A stretch of 11,704 nucleotides of DNA from Candidatus Harrisonbacteria bacterium RIFCSPLOWO2_02_FULL_45_10c (lineage in GTDB: Bacteria; Patescibacteriota; Minisyncoccia; UBA6257; 02-FULL-45-10c): positions 2,772 to 14,475 of the forward strand of contig MHJM01000034.1 of NCBI GenBank assembly GCA_001818705.1, written 5' to 3'. The translations under genes were made by a program, and so were the position numbers. Positions within the stretch are counted from its first letter, which is position 1; each line of letters opens with the position of its first letter. The notes under the pieces are model-generated. The model ran no database searches, was not told where the DNA came from, and worked only from the letters and a program-made list of their open reading frames with translations. This document shows, in pieces, positions 6,840 through 11,704 of the stretch.

Positions 6840-7433
6840 CTAGGACTCGCAGACAGCGAGGAACCGATAGTTCTCGTACCACCTGTCGTCGAAGTAATCG
6901 AAGTACAGGCGGCGCTCGTTGTCAACAACCCAGAGATACGGAACGAACCGGCAGCCGCTCCAGCTCTGACAGACAGAAGCTAACGCCACGATGGGATGCC
7001 TTCTCTGCTCTTCGGGATATTGAACCCCGAAAGAGAGGAGTTCGTGGAGTTCAGCGGGTCTGAGTCCGCGCTTCTTGAGCTCAGCAATCACCTCTTCCGA
7101 AGTTAGCACCTGATTGAAATGCACGAGCTCGAGGTTGAGAGTGGCTTCGCCCTTTCTGCTGGTCTGGAAGTTCTTGCTGTTGATACTGTCGTTCTTCCAG
7201 TCGTACTTCCCTTGTGCCACCAGGGATTCTACCGAGAGGTCGTAGTTGACCCGAACAGGGAAACCATTCTCGGAAGCCACCTTCTTCTCAAAGGGGTTGC
7301 GCCCCTCGTTGAAGTCCACCAGCTGCTGCTTAGTGCGAACGCCGCTTCTTACCTGACGGATGAGATCCTGGAGCGGACCCAGGACATCCTGACTCGACCC
7401 TTCGGCCAAGCCGCGACGATTCTTGGTTTTCAT
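6840..7433 (-). CDS. Hypothetical protein inserted between the two polA halves
   Basis: A 197-residue soluble protein with no signal peptide or membrane helix. The ATG is preceded at 8 bases by a full Shine-Dalgarno (AAAGGAGG). The first ~45 residues are charged (KTKNRRGLAEGSSQ). The core reads VRVNYDLSVESLVAQGKYDW, NLELVHFNQVLTSEEVIAEL, KKRGLRPAELHELLSFG, HPIVALASV and ends with an aromatic-rich tail (LYFDYFDDRWYENYRFLAV). I recall this pattern (YDLSVE...GKYDW, ELVHFN, GLRPA, FPIVAL, YRFLAV) from a multi-copy family of uncharacterised CPR/Patescibacteria proteins; this is from memory and no function is known to me. The gene is richer in G+C than its neighbours and has its own promoter, leader hairpin and terminator, so it forms a discrete unit. 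It has no recognisable enzyme motif, and a link to polymerase function is not supported. Confidence 0.85.
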   Translation of the reverse strand: MKTKNRRGLAEGSSQDVLGPLQDLIRQVRSGVRTKQQLVDFNEGRNPFEKKVASENGFPVRVNYDLSVESLVAQGKYDWKNDSINSKNFQTSRKGEATLNLELVHFNQVLTSEEVIAELKKRGLRPAELHELLSFGVQYPEEQRRHPIVALASVCQSWSGCRFVPYLWVVDNERRLYFDYFDDRWYENYRFLAVCES

Positions 7434-7471
7434 CGCCGTATCCTCCTTTGATTTTATTTGAGGTACATCAC

Positions 7472-7522
7472 CGAGCTAGGCTCGATGCGTATTAATATAG
7501 CATTTAATAATCTTTCTGCCAA
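7472..7522 (-). promoter_or_regulatory. Promoter and 5' leader hairpin of the 197-codon gene
   Basis: On the minus strand TTGGCA (7522-7517) and TATATT (7499-7494) are separated by exactly 17 bases, a near-consensus sigma-70-type promoter beginning 5 bases after the exonuclease stop codon. The predicted start is near 7487. The transcript would open almost at once with the hairpin CGAGC-CTA-GCTCG (7484-7472), followed by an unstructured A-rich leader and AAAGGAGG. A hairpin at the extreme 5' end commonly stabilises bacterial mRNAs; that role here is inferred. Confidence 0.75.
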
Positions 7523-7526
7523 TCTC

Positions 7527-8387
7527 TTAAAGCCGGGCAACCAATGACTGAAATCCAAGCGATGCAAAATATTTTTTTAATTCTTCGGAATCGCCTCGCT
7601 GATATTGCAGTTGCTCAATCGTAATGTCCAGCGGAACATCCCGCTTTATAGTAGCTAATTTTTTTGACAGAAAAGCATTGGCCCGATTGGCTTCCAATTT
7701 GGCCTGCAAAACTTTTTTCGGGATAAGGCCGACTTCCTCGTATATTTTCTCCACAGAACCATATTCTTTAATTAAATCCGTCGCGCCTTTTGGCCCGATT
7801 CCATTGACGCCGGGAATATTATCCGAGGTGTCGCCGACTAATGCTTTGTAATCAATCAACTGCTTAGGGCTAAATCCGTAATCCTGCAAGAATAATCGCT
7901 CGTCGTAGGTAACGGTTTTACTGACCCCGGTTTTCAATAATTCCACCACTACCATATTGCCATCAATCAACTGAAGATTATCCTTATCGCCGGAAAAAAT
8001 AATAACCGAGATGTCGGCTATTTTTTTAAATTTTTCCGCCAATGTTCCCACAATATCATCGGCTTCGTAGCCGGCTTTTTCCAAGGCAGTAATGCCGAAC
8101 TTCTGAAAAACTTCCCGGGCTTTAATCAGCTGGGGAATGAGCGTGTCCGCAGTCGGTGGCCGCTGGGCTTTGTATTCCTTATACATGGAATCGCGAAAGG
8201 TCGGCTCCGGACGGTCAAAGGCCGCCGCGACATACTCCGGCTGATGGTCTCGTAAAATCTTGAGTAAAATACTGGAAAGTCCGTAAATAGCATTGATCGG
8301 CTCTCCGCTCGGTGACGTCAGCGGCGGCAAGGCATGAAAACAGCGATGGATAAGGGAGTTGGCGTCAATAAGGAGAAGTTTTTTCAT
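7527..8387 (-). CDS. 5'-3' exonuclease (flap endonuclease) half of a split DNA polymerase I
   Basis: A 286-residue FEN-type nuclease equal to the N-terminal domain of Pol I, which removes RNA primers and flaps. Metal-binding carboxylates are all present: LLLIDAN (Asp8), AFDRPEPTFRDSMYKEYKAQ (Asp58, with the conserved Arg/Lys), GYEADDIVG (Glu108, Asp110, Asp111), SGDKD (Asp134, Asp136) and GDTSDNIPG (Asp186, Asp189). The helix-hairpin-helix GVNGIGPKGATDLI follows. It ends LGFQSLVARL at the point where full-length Pol I passes into the next domain (about residue 290 in Taq). ATG 8387 follows GAAGG at a plausible distance. The polymerase half is the next-but-one gene downstream, so the pair looks like a divided polA. 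A standalone exonuclease of separate origin is the alternative; the shared locus argues against it. Confidence 0.95.
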   Translation of the reverse strand: MKKLLLIDANSLIHRCFHALPPLTSPSGEPINAIYGLSSILLKILRDHQPEYVAAAFDRPEPTFRDSMYKEYKAQRPPTADTLIPQLIKAREVFQKFGITALEKAGYEADDIVGTLAEKFKKIADISVIIFSGDKDNLQLIDGNMVVVELLKTGVSKTVTYDERLFLQDYGFSPKQLIDYKALVGDTSDNIPGVNGIGPKGATDLIKEYGSVEKIYEEVGLIPKKVLQAKLEANRANAFLSKKLATIKRDVPLDITIEQLQYQRGDSEELKKYFASLGFQSLVARL

Positions 8388-8432
8388 AAATTACCTTCAT
8401 TGTAACTCAAATCTCTTATTCTTATATAGATA

Positions 8433-8501
8433 TTGACTTAAGATTAAAATGTTGTTATAATGTCATTTAGTACTAGATCTTTAAAATTCTTAGTAAGGAG
8501 G
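8433..8501 (+). promoter_or_regulatory. Promoter and ribosome binding site of the small membrane protein gene
   Basis: TTGACT (8433-8438) and TATAAT (8456-8461) are 17 bases apart, close to consensus. A leader of about 40 bases follows, then the Shine-Dalgarno AAGGAGG (8495-8501), 7 bases before the ATG. It is divergent from the exonuclease gene, whose own promoter in the same 121-bp gap is not clear. Confidence 0.85.
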
Positions 8502-8508
8502 AAAACAA

Positions 8509-8853
8509 ATGGTTGGTCCACTCAGCATATCCACACTTCTGCTGGCCTTAATTTGTCTTACGCTGTCTCTGATTTCGGTATCGGTAAACTTAGAAAATCC
8601 TACTACCTTCTTCCGGATGTTCTTTGCTAATGCTGTTATTGGCTTACTCGCATCAAGCAGTCTTCTTGTTTCGGAAAAAAATCTGTCCTGGGCCTTTTTT
8701 GCCGCAGGATTTCTCTGGTGGGGAATTCATAGTTATATTATTTTACGGCGCATTAAATTACTCGAAGAGGAAGATCAACAGGTAGAGGATATCTTTCTGC
8801 ACATTAACCGCTTCTTGCGTAATCGAAATCAAAGAAATAGCGCTGGCATCTAA
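8509..8853 (+). CDS. Small three-helix membrane protein of unknown function
   Basis: A 114-residue protein. Three hydrophobic helices are visible, at about residues 5-28 (LSISTLLLALICLTLSLISV), 35-55 (FRMFFANAVIGLLASSSLLV) and 59-79 (LSWAFFAAGFLWWGIHSYII). A charged C-terminal tail follows (RRIKLLEEEDQQVEDIF...RNRNQRN). The positive-inside rule puts the tail in the cytoplasm. The tail may form a short amphipathic or coiled helix. There are no cysteines or catalytic motifs beyond this, and I do not recognise the family. The gene is monocistronic, with a near-consensus promoter, a strong Shine-Dalgarno and its own terminator, so it is likely expressed. Confidence 0.85.
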   Translation: MVGPLSISTLLLALICLTLSLISVSVNLENPTTFFRMFFANAVIGLLASSSLLVSEKNLSWAFFAAGFLWWGIHSYIILRRIKLLEEEDQQVEDIFLHINRFLRNRNQRNSAGI

Positions 8854-8872
8854 AAATCCCAAAAGACGCCGA

Positions 8873-8904
8873 AAGCCCCATATTTAAAAATATGGGGCTT
8901 TTTT
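8873..8904 (+). terminator. Intrinsic terminator after the membrane protein gene
   Basis: AAGCCCCATATT pairs with AATATGGGGCTT (arms 8873-8885 and 8888-8900) and is followed by TTTTTT on the + strand. It also lies just beyond the stop of convergent tsaE; on the minus strand the following sequence (CGGCGTCTTTT) is weaker, so termination there is less certain. Confidence 0.9.
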
Positions 8905-9346
8905 ATTTCCCTATTTTTATTACTCTCAAATTTTCTTTTTCCCCGTGTCGGAAATTAATTCGAATAGCATCCTTTGGTAATAGCGATGTAATAATTTCCG
9001 GCCATTCGATCATCAGAATCGCCCTTGGATTTTTTAGTATTTTTTTAAGTTCTAAATGACGAGCCTCGCACGCATTTTTTAAGCGGTATAAATCAATGTG
9101 ATGCAAATCATCAAATTTTTTATTCTTAATGCGATGATGGTGGATTATGACAAAAGTCGGACTCGCCACCCGCTCACGAACGCCGAGCGCTTTTAAAAAT
9201 CCCTGGGTAAAGGTGGTTTTTCCGGATCCGAGGTCGCCGCGCAAAGCGATGGCTAAAGCTTTTTTCCGGACATTTTTTGCGCGCAATATTTTCTTTGCCA
9301 ATGCCGCGGCCATCTTTTGGGTCTGCGCTTTGGAATTAGTAATCAT
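8903..9346 (-). CDS. tsaE: tRNA N6-threonylcarbamoyladenosine ATPase TsaE
   Basis: TsaE is the ATPase that works with TsaB and TsaD in making t6A at position 37 of ANN-decoding tRNAs. The ATG at 9346 gives 147 residues, the normal family length. The frame stays open to 9412 inside ruvB, but that extension (MAARLRPRASFYKNCC) has no counterpart in the family and crosses a terminator hairpin. Motifs from the 9346 start: Walker A LRGDLGSGKTTF (Gly37-Thr44), SPTFVI (62-67), HIDLYRL with Asp85, and MIEWPE with Glu114, the typical IEWPE box. No Shine-Dalgarno is visible. It follows ruvB in the same direction with 28 bases between, but the hairpin there may separate their transcription. Confidence 0.93.
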   Translation of the reverse strand: MITNSKAQTQKMAAALAKKILRAKNVRKKALAIALRGDLGSGKTTFTQGFLKALGVRERVASPTFVIIHHHRIKNKKFDDLHHIDLYRLKNACEARHLELKKILKNPRAILMIEWPEIITSLLPKDAIRINFRHGEKENLRVIKIGK

Positions 9347-9352
9347 TATTTT

Positions 9353-9376
9353 AAAAACTGCTAAACAGCAGTTTTT
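9353..9376 (-). terminator. Hairpin terminator or attenuator between ruvB and tsaE
   Basis: A 9-bp perfect stem AAAAACTGC / GCAGTTTTT (9353-9361 with 9368-9376, 6-base loop) starts at the ruvB stop codon. On the minus strand the stem ends in TTTTT followed by AAAATA. It could terminate ruvB transcripts or reduce read-through into tsaE, whose ATG is 7 bases further on. Confidence 0.65.
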
Positions 9377-10391
9377 ATAAAAGCTCGCCCTCGGTCGGAG
9401 CCTGGCAGCCAAGATGCTTATAGGCCGCGGGAGTAACCAGCCGCCCGGCCGGCGTGCGATTCAGCAATCCGACGGTCATCAGATACGGCTCATAGACATC
9501 TTCAATAATTCCCCGATCATCATTGAGCGCCGCCGCCAGCGTCTGAATGCCCACCGGACCGCCATTAAACTTCTCAATAATTATTCTGAGCAGCTGCCGG
9601 TCAGTCGGTTCCAGCCCCAAATGGTCAATTTCCAGCATATCCAAGGTCGCCTGCGCTGCCACCTCAGTAATCACCGGCAGATTATTCACTTCCGAATAGT
9701 CCCGAACCCGTTTTAGCAGCCGATTTGCCGAGCGCGGGGTCGAACGAGCCGCCCGAGCAATCAGCCCGACCGCTTTTTCGTCAACGTTAACGCCAAGCAA
9801 TTTAGCGGAGCGGCGAACAATCATTTCGATGTCCGACACTTCGTAGTAATCCAATTTAAAGGAAGCGCCAAAACGGGAACGAAGCGGTCCGGATAAGAGG
9901 TTAGCGCGAGTCGTTGCCGCTATTAACGTAAATGGAGGAAGATCTAAAGACAGCATTCGCGCTCCCGGTCCCTTGCCGACCACCAAATGAAGCTTGCGGC
10001 TCTCCAGCGCCGGATACAGCACCTCTTCGATCTGCCGGTTCAGCCGATGCGCTTCATCAATAAAAAGAACATCGCCTTTTTCCAAGTTGCTTAAAATCGC
10101 CGCCACGTCTCCCATCTTTTCCAAGGTCGGGCCGGAGGTTACTTTGACGTGCGCTTGCATCTCTTTAGCAACCAAATAGGCAAGCGTGGTTTTTCCCAGA
10201 CCGGCCTGCCCATAAAACAACAAGTGATCACAGGATTCTTTTCTTTTTTTCGCCGCATCTAAAATTACCCGAAGATTTTTCTTAACTTTTTCCTGGCCGA
10301 CGTATTCCGACCAGGTAGCCGGACGCAACGCCAGGTCAATATGCGAATCGTCCTCTTTTTTTGTTATGCCGGATAATTTTATGTCTTTCAT
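9375..10391 (-). CDS. ruvB: Holliday junction branch migration ATPase RuvB
   Basis: RuvB is the hexameric motor that, with RuvA, moves Holliday junctions during recombination and fork repair. The product has 338 residues, the standard length. Motifs: RPATWSEYVGQEKVKKNL at the N-terminus, Walker A YGQAGLGKTT (60-69), Walker B LFIDEAH (109-115), sensor 1 AATTR (158-162), arginine-finger segment GPLRSRFG (168-175), sensor 2 STPRSANRLLKRVRDY, and the C-terminal winged helix DRQLLRIIIEKFNGGPVGI...EDVYEPYLMTVGLLNRTPAGR. All are intact. The ATG at 10391 gives the usual N-terminus and lacks a Shine-Dalgarno. RuvA and RuvC are not next to it in this window. It runs divergently from the candidate RNA unit. 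Confidence 0.97.
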   Translation of the reverse strand: MKDIKLSGITKKEDDSHIDLALRPATWSEYVGQEKVKKNLRVILDAAKKRKESCDHLLFYGQAGLGKTTLAYLVAKEMQAHVKVTSGPTLEKMGDVAAILSNLEKGDVLFIDEAHRLNRQIEEVLYPALESRKLHLVVGKGPGARMLSLDLPPFTLIAATTRANLLSGPLRSRFGASFKLDYYEVSDIEMIVRRSAKLLGVNVDEKAVGLIARAARSTPRSANRLLKRVRDYSEVNNLPVITEVAAQATLDMLEIDHLGLEPTDRQLLRIIIEKFNGGPVGIQTLAAALNDDRGIIEDVYEPYLMTVGLLNRTPAGRLVTPAAYKHLGCQAPTEGELL

Positions 10392-10410
10392 AATGGGTTA
10401 TTTTGGACAG

Positions 10411-10439
10411 TTGACATCTAACTTATTTTATGCTATATT
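10411..10439 (+). promoter_or_regulatory. Near-consensus promoter upstream of the structured RNA
   Basis: TTGACA (10411-10416) and TATATT (10434-10439) are separated by exactly 17 bases on the + strand, with start expected near 10446. No credible + strand coding gene follows, so the product is likely noncoding. Confidence 0.8.
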
Positions 10440-10445
10440 ATGCGA

Positions 10446-10668
10446 AACGTTAGTTTAACAGCTTTCGTTATAAATCGGTCTTGCCCCTTACGAATAGAAA
10501 GCTTTGTTCTGTGGGCGGGAATTACTTCTTAATGGATGACTTGGCTCAGGCGAGGTCACTCCTTATAATAATTCTAACCTTTTCTAAGATTTTTTTAGAA
10601 AAGTTCCACTTTTTCCCTAACGGGAGCTTTGCCCACAGAACAAAACTTTCTATCCTTATTTTCAATAA
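10446..10668 (+). ncRNA. Candidate structured noncoding RNA, possibly 6S-like
   Basis: The segment lies in the 334-bp gap between ruvB and the pilus ATPase. Its core is a 23-bp helix (10494-10516 with 10631-10653) broken by one C/A mismatch. Inside are ATTA/TAAT (10521-10524 with 10530-10533), a hairpin 10534-10562 (GGA and TGACTT pairing with AGGTCA and TCC, with GC/GC above and a TCAG loop), a 9-bp hairpin 10579-10603 (CTTTTCTAA / TTAGAAAAG), and a small CCC-TAAC-GGG hairpin (10615-10624). GGGA (10517-10520) can instead pair with TCCC (10614-10617). A weak 5' hairpin (AACG/CGTT) precedes the core. After the closing helix comes TTATTTTC, a weak TTATT/AATAA hairpin and TCTTTT. A long closed helix with an open centre and a core of about 160 nt fits 6S RNA, which binds RNA polymerase, but this assignment is tentative. 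A miniature inverted-repeat element is the main alternative. Confidence 0.6.
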
Positions 10669-10685
10669 TCTTTTAAGCCGATTGC

Positions 10686-10720
10686 AAATAAAACACTCGG
10701 CCTGACTGTGTTTGGCGAGT
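10686..10720 (-). terminator. Intrinsic terminator of the pilus ATPase gene
   Basis: ACTCG-(G)-CC pairs with GG-CGAGT (10695-10702 with 10714-10720, one bulged G, 11-base loop). On the minus strand the stem is followed by GTTTTATTTGC. It begins 5 bases after the stop codon of the gene at 10726. Confidence 0.7.
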
Positions 10721-10725
10721 AAAAT

Positions 10726-11704
10726 TCATAGCTCAATTGGCCCCGTTACGTTTTCGACCTCGCTTAACGTGGTAAGCCCGTTAATTATTTTCAATAAGCC
10801 GTCCTGCTGCATCGTTACCATCCCCTGCCGCAGCGCAAATTCCTGAATTTCAATTTCTCCGCCTCCTTTGCTCATCAGAACTTCGATTTCTTTGCTTATC
10901 TGCAATAATTCGTAAATTGCCACCCGTCCTTTATAGCCAAGATCGTTGCATTTCTTGCAGCCTTTCACTTTATACAGGGTAATATTTTTATATTCGTCTT
11001 TTTTTACGTGCGCCGGCAGTTTTTTTACCACTTCTTCCAGTTTCTTTTTAAAATCAGCGTTGGCATCTTTAACTTTGCACGCTTCGCATAAACGGCGCAC
11101 TAAACGCTGGGCAATAATTAAATTCAAGGCCGGACCGATGCTGGACGGCTTCACGCCCAAATCCACCAACCGGGGAATGGCGCCGGCGGCTTCGTTCGCG
11201 TGCACAGTGGAAAATACCAGGTGGCCGGTCAGCGCCGCCTGAATGGCAATTTCGGAAGTTTCCTTATCCCGGATCTCGCCGATCAGAATCACGTCCGGAT
11301 CCTGCCGCATTATGGAGCGCAAGCCGTTGCCGAAAGTATAATTGGCTTCCACTTTCACCTGCGTCTGCTCAATGCCTTCCAAATGATATTCGATCGGATC
11401 TTCGATGGTAATTATTTTTATCTCCGAAGTCCGTTTATGTTTCAAAAAAGCGTACAGGGTGGTGGTTTTTCCGGAGCCGGTCGGGCCGGTATTCAGAATC
11501 ATCCCGTTGGGGCGTTTTAATTCCGCCTCAATAATTTCCCGGTCATCGGCGCGCAATCCCAGATCATTCAGGCTTAAATTAATGGCATCTGGATCCAGCA
11601 CCCGCATGACGATAACTTCTCCGAACTCCGATGGCGCCACCGCCACCCGGATTTCAATTTCTTTGGCGCCGATGCCGATAGTGAAGCGGCCGTCCTGCGC
11701 CTGG
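10726..11704 (-). CDS. pilB: Type IV pilus assembly / type II secretion ATPase, 5'-truncated by window edge
   Basis: A PilB/GspE-family hexameric ATPase that powers pilin assembly at the inner face of the membrane. The frame stays open to the window end (first visible residues QDGRFTIGIGAKEIEIRVAV), so the N-terminal domains are missing from view. Motifs: PSEFGEVIVMRVLD, Walker A GPTGSGKTTT (about 11487-11458), Asp box ITIEDPIEYHLEGIEQTQV, Walker B LRSIMRQDPDVILIGEIRD, and His box TGHLVFSTVHANEAAGAIPRL. A tetracysteine metal site follows (CEAC ... CKKC, then NDLGYKGRVAIYELL). The tetracysteine region and GRVAIYEL favour an assembly ATPase (PilB/GspE) over a retraction ATPase (PilT). Choosing between pilus and secretion use needs the neighbouring genes; pilB is the likelier call in this type of genome. 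Confidence 0.92.
   Translation of the reverse strand, partial: QAQDGRFTIGIGAKEIEIRVAVAPSEFGEVIVMRVLDPDAINLSLNDLGLRADDREIIEAELKRPNGMILNTGPTGSGKTTTLYAFLKHKRTSEIKIITIEDPIEYHLEGIEQTQVKVEANYTFGNGLRSIMRQDPDVILIGEIRDKETSEIAIQAALTGHLVFSTVHANEAAGAIPRLVDLGVKPSSIGPALNLIIAQRLVRRLCEACKVKDANADFKKKLEEVVKKLPAHVKKDEYKNITLYKVKGCKKCNDLGYKGRVAIYELLQISKEIEVLMSKGGGEIEIQEFALRQGMVTMQQDGLLKIINGLTTLSEVENVTGPIEL

Noticed and set aside
7119..7451. A 110-codon + strand frame opposite the 197-codon gene
   Set aside because: It is antisense to a gene with promoter, ribosome binding site and terminator, and has no start signals of its own.
9347..9412. N-terminal extension of tsaE into ruvB
   Set aside because: It crosses the hairpin after ruvB and adds residues absent from the family; the ATG at 9346 gives the normal length.
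10481..10705. A 74-codon + strand reading frame in the ruvB-pilB gap
   Set aside because: It runs through the long inverted repeat, has no ribosome binding site and has a composition expected of structured noncoding sequence.
1..11704. CRISPR arrays, tRNA or rRNA genes, transposases
   Set aside because: No regularly spaced direct repeats, cloverleaf sequences, rRNA motifs or DDE/serine recombinase motifs were seen on either strand.

Overview
The window looks like a piece of a small bacterial genome of the Candidate Phyla Radiation (Patescibacteria, probably Parcubacteria-like). That placement is an inference. It rests on the mix of moderately AT-rich, tightly packed housekeeping genes that mostly lack a Shine-Dalgarno sequence, an orphan PAS histidine kinase with an HQLRTPL box, a type IV pilus ATPase, and an interspersed lineage-type hypothetical gene with unusual base composition. 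No rRNA or tRNA is present to confirm it.

Layout. Bases 1-1468 (+) hold the C-terminal part of UvrB, which runs in from outside the window and ends without the usual C-terminal UVR domain. A bidirectional terminator separates it from a small convergent Cys-containing hypothetical gene (1528-1770, -). That gene shares a divergent promoter region, with a perfect 14-bp palindrome, with rpsT (1898-2158, +; ribosomal protein S20). rpsT overlaps tail-to-tail with holA. Bases 2138-6701 are a compact minus-strand operon, in transcription order: polymerase half of DNA polymerase I, a membrane histidine kinase, mutM, and holA. Gaps are 1 bp, 7 bp and a 4-bp ATGA overlap.

Upstream of this operon lies the most unusual arrangement. 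DNA polymerase I is split into a complete 5'-3' exonuclease gene (7527-8387, -) and a polymerase gene (5202-6701, -) that begins inside the vestigial 3'-5' exonuclease domain. Between them sits a self-contained unit (about 6775-7522): a consensus-like promoter, a 5' leader hairpin, a strong Shine-Dalgarno, a 197-codon hypothetical gene and a 17-bp terminator stem. The polymerase half also carries an in-frame 50-bp palindromic repeat.

Bases 8433-8904 are a second autonomous unit on the + strand: promoter, small three-helix membrane protein, terminator. Then come tsaE (8903-9346, -) and ruvB (9375-10391, -). The 334-bp gap 10392-10725 contains no convincing gene but has a near-consensus + strand promoter followed by a highly structured sequence with a 23-bp closing helix; this is a candidate noncoding RNA, possibly 6S-like. 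The window ends in the C-terminal part of a PilB/GspE-type ATPase (10726-11704, -).

Functionally the region is dominated by DNA repair and replication (uvrB, polA halves, mutM, holA, ruvB), plus ribosome (rpsT), tRNA modification (tsaE), sensing (kinase) and surface pilus (pilB) genes. Accessory units with their own promoters and terminators are placed between them.
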